64,000 nt of DNA, from NCBI RefSeq assembly GCF_011769525.1, contig NZ_CP050440.1, positions 5,953,501 through 6,017,500 on the forward strand, in the 5' to 3' direction. This document shows, piece after piece, positions 36,778-46,609 of this stretch. Position 1 is the first letter of the stretch; each line of letters opens with the position of its first letter. Source of the stretch: Tolypothrix sp. PCC 7910 (GTDB lineage: Bacteria; Cyanobacteriota; Cyanobacteriia; Cyanobacteriales; Nostocaceae). A program made the translations under genes and the position numbers. The notes under the pieces were generated by a model. The model saw nothing but the letters and a program-made list of their open reading frames with translations. It ran no database searches and was not told the origin of the DNA.

Positions 36778-37065
36778 TTTGCTTTATTTTTACACCCTGA
36801 GTATTTACGTTTAATGGAAAATCATTTTATTAAACGCAGAGTAATGCGGAGGTTAACGCAGCGAAAAGTTCCTTAAATCGGGGTTTCCCAGCGTAGGAAA
36901 CTTTTCAAGGCAAAGTAACGCAGGTAATTAGGTTGGTGGAAATCAACAAAACTATGTTAAGAAACATAAATAGACTCTAAATCCTTACTAATGACAAATA
37001 GCTAAGGACAAATGACAGCCTCCGCCATTTATCTTTAATTAAACAGGAATTCATGAAATACTGTA
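36778..37065. other. Gap inside the kdp operon with repeat sequence
   Basis: A 288-bp spacer separates kdpB from the small subunit gene. It contains inverted or dispersed repeat pieces (ACGCAGAGTAATGCGGAGG, GGTTTCCCAGCGTAGGAAAC at about 36887-36901). Such a gap is unusual inside a kdp operon and may hold an internal promoter or processing site. Confidence 0.5.
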
Positions 37066-39171
37066 CTAAGTTAAACCTGCTATTGTAATCAGCATATCGA
37101 TTAATTTAATGGCGATAAATGGCGTAATTATTCCACCCAAACCATAAATTAAAATATTGCGTTGCAGGAGTTGATTGGCTGTCAAGGGTCGAAAATACAC
37201 GCCCTTTAAAGCTAAGGGAATTAAGGCAGGAATAATCAACGCGTTATAAATTAATGCCGATAATACAGCCGAATTAGTACTAGTCAATTTCATAATATTC
37301 AGGCTTTGCAAATTAGCAGAAGCAAATATTACGGGAATAATTGCAAAGTATTTAGCAATATCATTAGCTAGGGAAAATGTCGTCAACGCCCCACGGGTAA
37401 TGAGCAATTGTTTACCAACATTGACGATATCAATCAATTTTGTGGGATCAGAGTCTAAATCCACCATGTTAGCTGCTTCTTTTGCTGCCTGAGTCCCCGT
37501 ATTCATGGCTAAACCAACATTAGCTTGTGCTAGTGCTGGGGCATCATTGGTGCCATCTCCGGTCATGGCGACTAGTTTGCCTTTAGCCTGTTCCTGTTTA
37601 ATAACAGTAATTTTATCTTCGGGAGTGGCTTCGGCAATGAAATCATCAACGCCAGCTTCTTTGGCAATCACTGCTGCAGTAATATGGTTGTCTCCAGTCA
37701 GCATGATGGTACGTACTCCCATGCGGCGTAACTGGTCAAAGCGTTCGCGAATACCAGGTTTGACAATATCTTTGAGATAAATTACGCCGTAGATTTCATG
37801 GTCTAAGCACACAGCTAAGGGTGTACCTCCCTGCTGGGAAACTCGCTCGTAAGCTGCATCAAGTTCTGGGGTTTCACGACCATTACGGGAACGTACAAAC
37901 CCTTTAATTGCTCCTACTGCTCCTTTGCGTACCTCCCGTCCACCGGGTAAGTTGGTACCACTCATGCGGGTTTTGGCCGAAAACTCTACTGCTTGTGCTT
38001 GATGGTAGTCAAAATCTACCCTTGCGCCTAATTTTTCTGCTAGTCGCAAAATCGATTTACCTTCAGGGGTATCATCAAATACGCTAGCTACCCAAGCAAC
38101 ATTGGCGATTTCCTCAAGTGTATGACCATTGATGGGGATAAACTCTTCTGCCAAGCGGTTACCAAGGGTAATTGTCCCTGTCTTATCTAAGACTAGAGTA
38201 TTGACATCCCCACAGGCTTCGACAGCTCTACCAGATGTGGCAATCACGTTAAATTGGGCAACTCGATCCATACCCGCAATGCCAATAGCACTCAGCAACC
38301 CGCCAATGGTAGTGGGGATTAGTGCAACTAACAGAGCAATTAAAACTGGTATGCTGACTGGATTATTAACGGTATAAGCAAATGCAGGCAGAGTTACGAC
38401 TACAAATAAAAACACTAAGCTGAGAACTGCCAATAATACAGTCAAGGCAATTTCATTAGGTGTCTTGCTACGTTCTGCCCCTTCCACCAAAGCAATCATC
38501 CGGTCGATAAAGCCTTTGCCTGAGTCGGCTGTAATGCGGATGATTAATTCATCTGAGATAATCCGCGTACCACCAGTCACAGAACTAGCAACATCTGAGC
38601 CAGATTCTTTGAGTACTGGTGCAGATTCCCCAGTAATTGCCGATTCATCCACCGAAGCAACACCCATAATCACTTCCCCATCGGCGGGAATAAAATCGCC
38701 TGCTACCACGTAGACGGTATCACCTTGTTTGAGGCTGCTAGATGGGACTTCAGTAATAGTGCCATCGGTGGCGAGTTGCTTGGCAATAGTATCTGATTTT
38801 GTCGATCGCAAAACATCGGCTTGGGCTTTACCTCGTCCTTCGGCTACAGCTTCTGCAAAATTGGCAAACCAGACTGTAAAAAACAAAATCCCAGTTAATA
38901 TGCCGTTGAAGAGTTGGGGATTATTCTGCTGAACAGGGCCAAACAAACTAGGATCAATTGTGACCGCTAAAGTAATCAGTGTACCAATCCACACCAAAAA
39001 CATTACTGGGTTTTTGATGGCGTGTTGCGGAGTGAGCTTCACAAAAGCATCTTTAATAGCTCTAAAGTATATGCCTCTAGTACTTATCTTGGCTTTTTTG
39101 CGTGGTTGACGGCGATCGCCTGAACGTGAACGTGGGGGTCTAGCTTTGGAGGTAGTTGCAACTTGATTCAT
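37066..39171 (-). CDS. kdpB: Potassium-transporting ATPase ATP-binding subunit
   Basis: KdpB is the P-type ATPase subunit of the Kdp pump. The 701-residue protein shows the phosphorylation motif NTLVLDKTGTITLGN, the TGES loop (DESAITGESAPV), the KdpB-specific PTTIGGLLSAIGIAGMDR, GDGTNDAPALAQANVG and C-terminal membrane helices. Length matches known KdpB. The N-terminus has an extra basic stretch (PPRSRSGDRRQPRKKAKIST). It follows kdpA by about 80 bp, a spacer with heptamer-like GGGGATG repeats. Confidence 0.96.
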   Translation of the reverse strand: MNQVATTSKARPPRSRSGDRRQPRKKAKISTRGIYFRAIKDAFVKLTPQHAIKNPVMFLVWIGTLITLAVTIDPSLFGPVQQNNPQLFNGILTGILFFTVWFANFAEAVAEGRGKAQADVLRSTKSDTIAKQLATDGTITEVPSSSLKQGDTVYVVAGDFIPADGEVIMGVASVDESAITGESAPVLKESGSDVASSVTGGTRIISDELIIRITADSGKGFIDRMIALVEGAERSKTPNEIALTVLLAVLSLVFLFVVVTLPAFAYTVNNPVSIPVLIALLVALIPTTIGGLLSAIGIAGMDRVAQFNVIATSGRAVEACGDVNTLVLDKTGTITLGNRLAEEFIPINGHTLEEIANVAWVASVFDDTPEGKSILRLAEKLGARVDFDYHQAQAVEFSAKTRMSGTNLPGGREVRKGAVGAIKGFVRSRNGRETPELDAAYERVSQQGGTPLAVCLDHEIYGVIYLKDIVKPGIRERFDQLRRMGVRTIMLTGDNHITAAVIAKEAGVDDFIAEATPEDKITVIKQEQAKGKLVAMTGDGTNDAPALAQANVGLAMNTGTQAAKEAANMVDLDSDPTKLIDIVNVGKQLLITRGALTTFSLANDIAKYFAIIPVIFASANLQSLNIMKLTSTNSAVLSALIYNALIIPALIPLALKGVYFRPLTANQLLQRNILIYGLGGIITPFIAIKLIDMLITIAGLT

Positions 39172-39252
39172 AGATTTTTGTGAGTGAGGGGATGGGAAGC
39201 AGGGGGAGATGAGGGGGATGAAGAAGATTTTTATATTGTCTTCCTTATGTAC

Positions 39253-40968
39253 TTAACTGCCAGAGGATAATTTAATACCCTCGGCTATGGGGCCTAAGGC
39301 CAAGACTGGGAAAAATGTGAGTACGCCTAAAATGAGACTTACGCCAGCTGTGACACAAGTAAATAGCAGAGAATCGGTTCTGAGGGTACCAGGGGTTTCT
39401 GGTACTGGTTTCTTACGAGACATACTATCAGCCAGTAACAATATGGCAATAATCGGTATGTAGCGTCCTGCTAAAAGAGGAAATAAGCAACTCAAATTCC
39501 ACCACAAGGCTGTAGGTGCAGGGTGGGTAGTAGCTAAACCTGCCAATCCAGAACCATTGTTAGCTGCGGCTGAGGCATATTCATAAACTACTTGGGAAAT
39601 GCCATGAAAGCCAGGGTTGGTAATTCCCGCGAAGGAGATGGGGTAGGCTAAGGCGATCGCACTGGGAATTAATACTGCAATTGGATGGATCAGTAATACT
39701 ATACTGGCGAGAACAATTTCCCGTTTTTCAATTTTGCGTCCTAAAAATTCTGGGGTACGTCCTACCATTAACCCAGTGAGAAAGACGGTAAGAATTACGT
39801 AAATTAATAGATAAGCTATTCCAGTTCCTTGACCACCCCAGATAATCTGGAGGAACAAGTTAAATAAAGTTGAAAATAATCCTTGGGGCATTAAGGAATC
39901 GTGCATTCCGTTGACAGCACCAGACATAGTGGCGGTAGTCATGACTGCCCATAATGCTGTTTGTGCCCAACCAAATCGGACTTCTTTGCCTTCTAGATTT
40001 GGGAGTTCTAACCCCAAGGTGCCATTGATCAGGGGATTACCTTGTAGTTCGGCGCTGGCTGTGATTCCTACCAAAACGACAAACACCACAAACACCATCC
40101 AAAAAAGCAACCAAGCTTGTTTGAGGTTATTGGCAAATACACCATAGGTGTAAATCAAAGCAGCGGGGATAGAAATCATAGCTATGAGCTCTATTAAATT
40201 AGAAGCACCATTAGGATTTTCAAAGGGGTGAGCAGAGTTAACGCCAAAAAAGCCACCACCGTTTTCACCCAACATTTTAATCATCTCGAAGGATGCAACT
40301 GGCCCTCTAGCTATATACTGTGTCCCGCCTTCTAAGGTTCTCACCACTAAAGTCTCGCCTAATGTTTGCGGTACACCTAATATGAGAAGTGCGATCGCAC
40401 CCACTACCGATATTGGTAGTAATATGCGGCTAATGGCACGGGTGATGTCAATATAAAAGTTCCCTAATTTCCTACCTGTCAGTCCGCGAATGAAGGCAAT
40501 TCCTACCGCCAACCCTGTAGCCGCGGAGGTGAACATCAAAAACCCCAAAGCTGCTACCTGACTAAAATAGCTTAAGGTCGTCTCACCTGCGTAGTGTTGC
40601 TGGTCGGTATTAGTAACAAAAGAAACCGTGGTGTGCAGTAGTGTATCCCAGGTTGGCGCACCAAAGCCATTGGGATTCCAGGGTAAAAATCTCTGAAAAA
40701 ATATTAATAAATACACTACAATGCCCATGACGAGGTTACTGTATACTACAGCCCTGGCATATTGCCCACCTGTCATACTATCTTTCGGTCTTACACCCGC
40801 TAGGACGAAGATACTTCGTTCTATGGGATTCATGAAGGAATCAAGCAGGGTTTTTTCTCCCATGAAGACACGTGCTATGTATCTTCCGAACACTGATGTG
40901 ATTGCTATCACAATACACAGTGTTAACCCAATTTGTAAAAAACCTTGTCCCATGTATTTTCTACTCAA
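39253..40968 (-). CDS. kdpA: Potassium-transporting ATPase K+-binding subunit
   Basis: KdpA forms the K+ channel-like subunit. The 571-residue membrane protein contains the family stretches [38 protein letters not shown], and [19 protein letters not shown]. Its selectivity-filter regions include [13 protein letters not shown]. It is the first gene of the minus-strand operon, so the operon promoter should lie in the 819-bp gap to the right. K+ limitation or turgor control through KdpDE is known elsewhere, but no kdpDE genes are in the window. Confidence 0.95.
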   Translation of the reverse strand: MSRKYMGQGFLQIGLTLCIVIAITSVFGRYIARVFMGEKTLLDSFMNPIERSIFVLAGVRPKDSMTGGQYARAVVYSNLVMGIVVYLLIFFQRFLPWNPNGFGAPTWDTLLHTTVSFVTNTDQQHYAGETTLSYFSQVAALGFLMFTSAATGLAVGIAFIRGLTGRKLGNFYIDITRAISRILLPISVVGAIALLILGVPQTLGETLVVRTLEGGTQYIARGPVASFEMIKMLGENGGGFFGVNSAHPFENPNGASNLIELIAMISIPAALIYTYGVFANNLKQAWLLFWMVFVVFVVLVGITASAELQGNPLINGTLGLELPNLEGKEVRFGWAQTALWAVMTTATMSGAVNGMHDSLMPQGLFSTLFNLFLQIIWGGQGTGIAYLLIYVILTVFLTGLMVGRTPEFLGRKIEKREIVLASIVLLIHPIAVLIPSAIALAYPISFAGITNPGFHGISQVVYEYASAAANNGSGLAGLATTHPAPTALWWNLSCLFPLLAGRYIPIIAILLLADSMSRKKPVPETPGTLRTDSLLFTCVTAGVSLILGVLTFFPVLALGPIAEGIKLSSGS

Positions 40969-41787
40969 TTAAATTTAAATTCTCGACAGTTACTCATACA
41001 AACTAATACATCAACTGCCTGACAATATCTCATATAAACTCGATTGATTAATCTGGATTAACTGTTTTTATGATTTTCTATTTTCCAGATACTTCTTGAA
41101 GTTTCGGTCAAGAATAGTTAAATTTTACTTTTAGTCATTAATCTGTCTCCTGTGTACTATTTGTTTATACAATACATTTTCTGATGTTGCTACTTACATA
41201 TATCCTGCTATATCAGGGAGGATGATATTTTTATTACCCATGCTTTAGGCGACATAGTATCAGCCGACACAGTTCTGTAATAAGAGCCTCAGCCAAACTG
41301 AAGTTAGCAAAAAATTATATTGCATATTTCCAAAATTTGGCGAAATTAATCACAAAAATCTGGTAGCAAAACTGATTCCTTGTCATTAAGGTATGAATGT
41401 TAATCTGCTGTTATGTGTGGTTATTAGTAAAAACAAATGTTTTAATTTTAAATTTTGGATTCTAGATTGATTGGTGATGCAACATCCAGAATTATTGGTA
41501 GCACAATCTCATTGATGAAATTAAGTAAGATGAGATGAATGTTACACCAGTTTCTAAGCAGAATACGACAAATACATTAGTAGGGACGCACATCTGTGTT
41601 TCCCTATATTTTCAATTGGTATTATTTAAATCAAAAAACATTATAAAAATTTATATAATTCGGTTGAATCACACCTACCTAGCTAATCAAACCCAGGGAT
41701 GATGAGAAATTGAGGCTAAATTGCCATGATTACACTTGAATAAGTGAGATTTCAGTGGTTGCTAGCGATCGCAAAGGATAGGGCGGC
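40969..41787. other. Long divergent intergenic region (kdp / tspO)
   Basis: About 820 bp of AT-rich DNA lies between kdpA and the first TspO-like gene. It probably holds the kdp promoter. I looked for a c-di-AMP (ydaO-type) riboswitch and did not find its conserved segments. A 56-codon ORF at 41535 has no coding character. A dispersed repeat fragment (TAGTAGGGACGCACATCTGT) is at 41578-41597. Confidence 0.45.
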
Positions 41788-42261
41788 ATGATTAAATCTT
41801 GGATGGTAATTGGGGCTGTAGCTTTTGTAGTTGCTTTAGGTGCTAACTTAATTACGCCTAGCGATCGCAAATGGTTCCAGCGTTTGCAAAGACCTAGATG
41901 GCTAACTTTTGAGGCTGCAATTCCAATTATTTGGACTGTAATTTTTATTTGTGGTGCTTGGTCGGCTTACATTGTGTGGGAAAGAGACCCAGGAAGCAGC
42001 AATACTTGGCTATTAATGGCTATATATCTACTTTTAGAGATTGTTACTATTGCTTACACGCCTGTAATGTTTCGCCTGCGTAGCCTCAAAGTGGGTACTA
42101 TTCTCGGCGGTACAGGCTTTATTATTGGTTTACTATTGGCACTTGCGGTTTTAACTACTTCTAATTGGGCAGCACTTTTATTAGTTCCTTATCTGCTTTG
42201 GAGTCCCATCGGTACTTATACCACTTGGCAGATGCTGCACCTCAATCCTCAAGAAGCATAA
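41788..42261 (+). CDS. TspO/MBR-like membrane protein (first of tandem pair)
   Basis: The 157-residue protein has five membrane helices and a high Trp content. RPRWLTFEAAIPIIWTVIFI (helix 2 entry) and the end LVPYLLWSPIGTYTTWQMLH followed by LNP fit the TspO/MBR fold, whose members bind porphyrins. The start MIKSWMVIGAVAF aligns with its neighbour. A close paralogue follows, so this is a local duplication. Classical TspO motifs are only partly kept, so I call it TspO-like. Confidence 0.78.
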   Translation: MIKSWMVIGAVAFVVALGANLITPSDRKWFQRLQRPRWLTFEAAIPIIWTVIFICGAWSAYIVWERDPGSSNTWLLMAIYLLLEIVTIAYTPVMFRLRSLKVGTILGGTGFIIGLLLALAVLTTSNWAALLLVPYLLWSPIGTYTTWQMLHLNPQEA

Positions 42262-42362
42262 ATCAACATCCAGATCCCACCCGCGACTGATTTCACTCAT
42301 GCCTGTAATTGCCAAACTTGCATTGTATGGCTTAACAAAATATACAGGCAAAGGTGAACACC

Positions 42363-42836
42363 ATGATTGAATCTTGGTTGGTGATTGGTGCTGTCACATT
42401 CTTGATTGCACTCGGTAGTTTCTTCATCACACCCCGTGATGTCAAATGGTTCGCGCTGTTAAGTCGCCCTCGATGGCTAGTTTTTGAACCACTTATTCCA
42501 TTTATTTGGACAACGATTTTTATTTGTGGTGCAGCTTCCGCTAATATTGTGTGGCAAAAAAATCCAGGCAGTTTAATTACTTGGATACTAATGGGTTTGT
42601 ATCTATTACTAGAAATTATTACTGTTGCCTACATACCTCTAATGTTGAGATTTCGTAGCCTTAACACTGGGGAAAGTTTGGGTCTAAGTGGTCTAATTTT
42701 AAGTGTGATTCTCGCAATTTTCGTTTTGCCAATTTCTTGGGTGGCAGCACTTCTACTCGTTCCTTATCTAGTTTGGAGTCCTATCGGGACATATACTACT
42801 GATGAGTTAAAACATCTCAATCCAGAAGATGCTTAG
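42363..42836 (+). CDS. TspO/MBR-like membrane protein (second of tandem pair)
   Basis: The protein is a paralogue of the preceding gene over its full length: MIESWLVIGAVTFLIALGSF at the start, RPRWLVFEPLIPFIWTTIFI, and LVPYLVWSPIGTYTTDELKH at the end. I chose the ATG at 42363, which aligns with the paralogue and has AAGG about 8 bp upstream; an upstream GTG at 42354 is also in frame. The pair are about 100 bp apart and probably co-transcribed. A terminator follows at 42879-42907. Confidence 0.78.
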   Translation: MIESWLVIGAVTFLIALGSFFITPRDVKWFALLSRPRWLVFEPLIPFIWTTIFICGAASANIVWQKNPGSLITWILMGLYLLLEIITVAYIPLMLRFRSLNTGESLGLSGLILSVILAIFVLPISWVAALLLVPYLVWSPIGTYTTDELKHLNPEDA

Positions 42837-42878
42837 GCTATCAAAAAGGGATAATTTGTGAAAATGCATGATGTTCAG

Positions 42879-42907
42879 ATTCCCGGCTTCTTTGAGAAGT
42901 TGGGAAT
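42879..42907 (+). terminator. Hairpin terminator after TspO-like pair
   Basis: ATTCCCGGCTTCT (42879-42891) pairs with AGAAGTTGGGAAT (42895-42907), with two G-U wobbles, around a three-base loop. T-rich sequence (TTAATTTTTC) follows. Confidence 0.65.
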
Positions 42908-42971
42908 TTAATTTTTCAATAATGATTTAGCTTTGTTGCTGATGCCGTACTCTCGTTGCTAACGCATCCTA

Positions 42972-43418
42972 CTAGTGTTTATGCTTGGGGAAATTCTTTA
43001 ATAAGTACCAAAATACTCCTAAGTTGACTATTAAAACAATTAATTTTATGGGAGAGAGAGCCTTTATTAACTCATAAATTTCTGGTGGTATACTAATACC
43101 GACTAGTCCCAGCACTAAAATATGTGCCCAACGCTTTTCGTACCATAATCCAATAGCTTCAATGGCAGTCACAATAGCATATATCCCTGAAGCAATACCG
43201 CTAAATACTAGGGTTTTACGATTATAATTTAGAATTTTTTCAACAAGCCAATTAATAATACTTGATTTACCTTCTAATACGTAGTTATCGGAAAATTCTT
43301 CTAGATATTGATGATTTTTTAATGCCAATAATAAAGCTATAGAAGTAACCATTAAAAGCGAAGCAACGAATGCTTTGTAACAAACAATTGTTATCAATCC
43401 CGGTGAACGCTTTGCCAA
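42972..43418 (-). CDS. DUF2127 family membrane protein
   Basis: The 148-residue protein has four hydrophobic helices. The segment VFSGIASGIYAIVTAIEAIG followed by LWYEKRWAHILVL and PPEIYELIKALSPIKLIVLI is typical of DUF2127. Function unknown. It is convergent with the TspO-like pair. Confidence 0.8.
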   Translation of the reverse strand: MAKRSPGLITIVCYKAFVASLLMVTSIALLLALKNHQYLEEFSDNYVLEGKSSIINWLVEKILNYNRKTLVFSGIASGIYAIVTAIEAIGLWYEKRWAHILVLGLVGISIPPEIYELIKALSPIKLIVLIVNLGVFWYLLKNFPKHKH

Positions 43419-43594
43419 GCAACCTCCTGAGTAGGATAGATATGATATTGAGTTTCCTACATTATTTATAATAATTTTTCCCTTAACCTACCTCAAAATA
43501 TTTAATATTTGCCTAGGATGGACAGATTTAATTAGCACCTAACTGCTTGCAAAACTAGATTTATTGAAGATTAATTGAGACTAATTACGATAAA

Positions 43595-44308
43595 TTAATT
43601 TATGTGAAAACGCCCATAGCGGGCTGTAAAAGAATTATTGGGATGAGATTGATTATTTAACCAAGCCCACATTTGATCACCATAAGAAAAATGCCACCAC
43701 TCTCTGGGATTGCGGCAAAATCCAGCTTTTAACATCACATCTCGCAATAACTCACGGTGAGTATGATACTGTTTTGCCTCTGGGGATTCACTACTGGCAT
43801 AGTAATCGGGAAGCGATCGCTCTGACAATTCATCAATCGGTGAACCCATATCCACAGTTTTTCCACTATCATCCACCAATGTCACATCTACTGCTGCGCC
43901 AGTACTGTGAGGCGGGGGCGTTTTTGCATCTAAGCTAGGTGCAGCCCAAATTTGATAAACAGCTTCCCAAATTTCTTGGCGTTGGTTGGGCGATAACTCC
44001 GCCTCAATCAGTCCTCTTTGCTTCAGTGCTTCGGCAAAGCTGTAATCTACCATAAACTGCTGCACTGCAACAGGGCGATAAGCATCAAAAATTTGGATGT
44101 ACCAATTAGGATATAGCGATCGCAGATAATTTTGCGCTTGAATTAAACATTCAATGACACTTTGCCGTAAATAATAAGGAGAATGCTCTCCATAAGGCGC
44201 ACCTAGTTTTTCATAAGGATGGGGAGATTCCACAGCAAATAGTTCTAAGGGAATCGCTATTAAAGGTTCACCACATTCTAAAATCGGGATTTGGTGATAT
44301 GGTCTCAT
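43595..44308 (-). CDS. D-Ala-D-Ala dipeptidase-like M15 peptidase (VanX family)
   Basis: The 237-residue enzyme matches M15D peptidases that hydrolyse D-Ala-D-Ala or related peptidoglycan-derived dipeptides. Seen motifs are IFDAYRPVAVQQ, the zinc-binding PPHSTGAAVDVTL (His and Asp) and the catalytic REWWHFSYGD (Glu and His). No signal peptide is evident, so it is probably cytoplasmic and may act in wall recycling. Resistance to vancomycin is not implied, as vanH and vanA homologues are absent. Confidence 0.88.
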   Translation of the reverse strand: MRPYHQIPILECGEPLIAIPLELFAVESPHPYEKLGAPYGEHSPYYLRQSVIECLIQAQNYLRSLYPNWYIQIFDAYRPVAVQQFMVDYSFAEALKQRGLIEAELSPNQRQEIWEAVYQIWAAPSLDAKTPPPHSTGAAVDVTLVDDSGKTVDMGSPIDELSERSLPDYYASSESPEAKQYHTHRELLRDVMLKAGFCRNPREWWHFSYGDQMWAWLNNQSHPNNSFTARYGRFHIN

Positions 44309-44351
44309 TGTTGCAGCAGCTAGAGGCTCAAAAGATATACCGTAAAAATTG

Positions 44352-44588
44352 TTAATCTTTAGTTACTTTTTCTACAACTTCCGGTACGGGATCGTAACCA
44401 CCGGGATGGAAGGGATGACAACGCAAAATGCGGCGAATTCCCATCCAAGTACCCCGCAATGCACCGAATTTTTCAATTGCTTCGATAGTATACATTGAAC
44501 AGGTAGGCTGAAACCTACAAGTTGGTGGGAACAGTGGGGAAATAAACATTCGATAGCCCCGAATCAGCCAAATCAATAATACTTTCAT
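44352..44588 (-). CDS. yidD: Membrane protein insertion efficiency factor YidD
   Basis: The 78-residue protein has the YidD signature: [33 protein letters not shown], and [17 protein letters not shown], with three conserved cysteines. It assists YidC-dependent membrane insertion. It lies 43 bp downstream of the VanX-like start region on the same strand but is transcribed before it, so the two could share a transcript. Confidence 0.93.
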   Translation of the reverse strand: MKVLLIWLIRGYRMFISPLFPPTCRFQPTCSMYTIEAIEKFGALRGTWMGIRRILRCHPFHPGGYDPVPEVVEKVTKD

Positions 44589-44649
44589 CGCAATAACCTA
44601 AATCTAATAAAGTAGTAAATAAGAGCCAAGTTTTCTACTAGCATTTTTG

Positions 44650-45351
44650 GTGATTACAATTCCTGGTTTAGAGTCAATTCCCCCTTTATGGCTACAAATT
44701 GCGATCGCTGCAGTTTGGGTGTTATTTATTTTAGCGATCGCTTGGGGGGTAAATCGCTCCGCCAATAAAGAGCCAGAAATCGTCCGCAAGATAGTTCACA
44801 TTGGCACTGGTAATGTGATTTTACTGGCGTGGTGGTTAAATATTCCCGCAAGTATTGGTATTACAGCTTCAATTTTAGCCAGTGCCATTACTTTATTGTC
44901 TTACCGTTTGCCAATTCTTCCTGGTATTAATAGTGTCGGTCGTCAAAGTTTGGGGACATTTTTTTACTCTTTGAGTTTCGGCATTTTAATTGGCTGCTTT
45001 TGGTATTTGCAACAACCCCAGTACGCAGCTTTAGGAATTTTGGTAATGACATGGGGTGATGGCTTCGCAGCTTTAATTGGTCAGCGTTTTGGTCAACATA
45101 AGTATAAAGTTTTTGGCTCTCAAAAAAGCTGGGAAGGCTCATTAACTATGACCCTTGTGAGTTACCTAGTCAGTAGTTTTGTTTTACTAGGCAGTCAAGG
45201 TAATATCTGGCAAACGTGGGTAGTATCCTTGCTAGTAGCTGTTGTCGCTACTGGTTTAGAAGCTTTTTCGTTTCTAGGAATTGATAATCTCACAGTTCCT
45301 TTAGGTAGCGCAGCTTTAGCGTTTATGTTAATGCAGCTTTTTCCCATCTAG
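44650..45351 (+). CDS. Phytol kinase / dolichol-kinase-like protein (VTE5 type)
   Basis: The 233-residue membrane protein has about seven helices. EPEIVRKIVHIGTGNVILLA near residue 41 and the nucleotide-binding-like KVFGSQKSWEGSLTMTLVSY near residue 155 are hallmarks of the VTE5/DGK1 CTP-dependent kinases. VTE5 phosphorylates phytol salvaged from chlorophyll for tocopherol synthesis. No ATG fits; GTG at 44650 or TTG at 44647 is the likely start. It is divergent from yidD with only about 60 bp between them. Confidence 0.82.
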   Translation: MITIPGLESIPPLWLQIAIAAVWVLFILAIAWGVNRSANKEPEIVRKIVHIGTGNVILLAWWLNIPASIGITASILASAITLLSYRLPILPGINSVGRQSLGTFFYSLSFGILIGCFWYLQQPQYAALGILVMTWGDGFAALIGQRFGQHKYKVFGSQKSWEGSLTMTLVSYLVSSFVLLGSQGNIWQTWVVSLLVAVVATGLEAFSFLGIDNLTVPLGSAALAFMLMQLFPI

Positions 45352-45387
45352 AAATATGATTTAAATTCTGAAAAATCTGATTACCAT

Positions 45388-45422
45388 GTAGGATGCGTTA
45401 GCTTCAGCGTAACGCATCCTAC
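45388..45422. repeat. Palindromic dispersed repeat (GTAGGATGCGTTA type)
   Basis: GTAGGATGCGTTAGC and its inverse GCGTAACGCATCCTAC face each other around TTCA. A related copy occurs at 57194-57224 and a half copy near 42957-42972. Confidence 0.75.
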
Positions 45423-45532
45423 GTGGATTTCAAAAATCAAAAATAAGTCTTATATGCAACATAGGTACTAGCTAATTTAGAAGTTAAAAGATTAGCTATG
45501 ATTTACTGACTCAATTACTATTAAAAAATCTT

Positions 45533-45562
45533 AATTCCGACTGTATAGAGGTCGGAATTTTT
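45533..45562 (+). terminator. Hairpin terminator
   Basis: AATTCCGAC (45533-45541) pairs with GTCGGAATT (45551-45559) and is followed by TTTG. It is about 180 bp past the phytol kinase stop and could end that transcript. Confidence 0.6.
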
Positions 45563-45774
45563 GTCATGAAATCATAATAATTCAGCCATTGGATAATTTT
45601 TTTGAGTTCAGATTTATTTATCCATCCAGGTTTCTGTAAAAACAATTACAAAAGTATGACTAAATACAGAATATAACAAAGCTAAATTTATCACCCAAGA
45701 GAGATTAGATTAAAACTCAAATAATTTTATATATAACAAAAAAGATTATATAAACTTGGTAAAAACTTTCCATA

Positions 45775-46386
45775 ATGAGTTTTTTTAATTATTCGCAACC
45801 TCTTTTAGTCCGTAAACTATTAACTCTAGAAGTTCAAAAACAGTTTGGAATCAGGTATATTAACTGGCAAATCGGCAGTTTTAAACTTCATTCCACTTTT
45901 TACACATGCGTCGATCAAGCTTGCATATTTTGGAGTTTACTACTACTAACAATATTTATAAATGCTCAGTTTCTTCCTATTAGTTGGAGTTTGCAAGCTA
46001 CGTTATGGACTATCCTCAGTTGTATCGGCACAGTAGCAATGGTAAGTTGGGCTACTTACTGGGTAAGCGAAAGAAAAGTGAAATGGGTGCTGTATTCCTG
46101 GGTAATACTAATGCTGTTTGGAGTGATATTAACAGATCTGAGTATTTATTTGGGTTGGGTTGAAATACTATCAAATCTCTGTGGATTGTGGTTAGGGTTA
46201 AGCGCTATCGGATACATTTGTACTGGTTTGGGAGTGCGATCGCGTGCCCTAATCTTCACTGGTATACTGCACCTATTGTTAATCTTTTTATTACCTTATA
46301 TTGCTCCTTGGCAGTTTCTCATTACTGGCGCTTTTATGGCTTTTTGCTTATTAATGCTAGCTGAATTTCAGTGGGATGGTTTATAG
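45775..46386 (+). CDS. Multi-pass membrane protein, unknown function
   Basis: The 203-residue protein has a polar N-terminus of about 45 residues, then about six hydrophobic helices (for example LQATLWTILSCIGTVAMVSW; LIFTGILHLLLIFLLPYIAP). I recognise no domain. The start at 45775 has no clear ribosome-binding site, but the frame is clean and the helix pattern regular. A palindromic repeat (GTTGGGT/ACCCAAC near 46439-46464) follows the gene. Confidence 0.6.
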   Translation: MSFFNYSQPLLVRKLLTLEVQKQFGIRYINWQIGSFKLHSTFYTCVDQACIFWSLLLLTIFINAQFLPISWSLQATLWTILSCIGTVAMVSWATYWVSERKVKWVLYSWVILMLFGVILTDLSIYLGWVEILSNLCGLWLGLSAIGYICTGLGVRSRALIFTGILHLLLIFLLPYIAPWQFLITGAFMAFCLLMLAEFQWDGL

Positions 46387-46609
46387 AGTAATAGCTAAAC
46401 CTGGATTTCTCCCAAATAGCAGATATAGCAGATATAGGTTGGGTTAAGCGCAGCGCCACCCAACATCTTAAAAGCTTAACCTATATTTCTTTATTAAAAG
46501 ATTTATAGCCTAACAAAAATACTTAGCCAAGACAAGTATACTAATAGTCTATTTTTCTGTAATATCTAGATATTAAAATTAGTAGTAAGTATTTTATTAG
46601 TATAAAAAA

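Larger units (their letters stand above)
45352..45774. other. Intergenic region with palindromic repeat and terminator
   Basis: The 423-bp gap holds a palindromic dispersed repeat at 45388-45422 and a terminator-like hairpin at 45533-45562, both listed separately. The rest is AT-rich with no ORF of note. Confidence 0.5.

Noticed and set aside
40969-41787. Possible c-di-AMP (ydaO-type) riboswitch upstream of kdpA
   Set aside because: Conserved segments of that riboswitch were not found on the minus strand.
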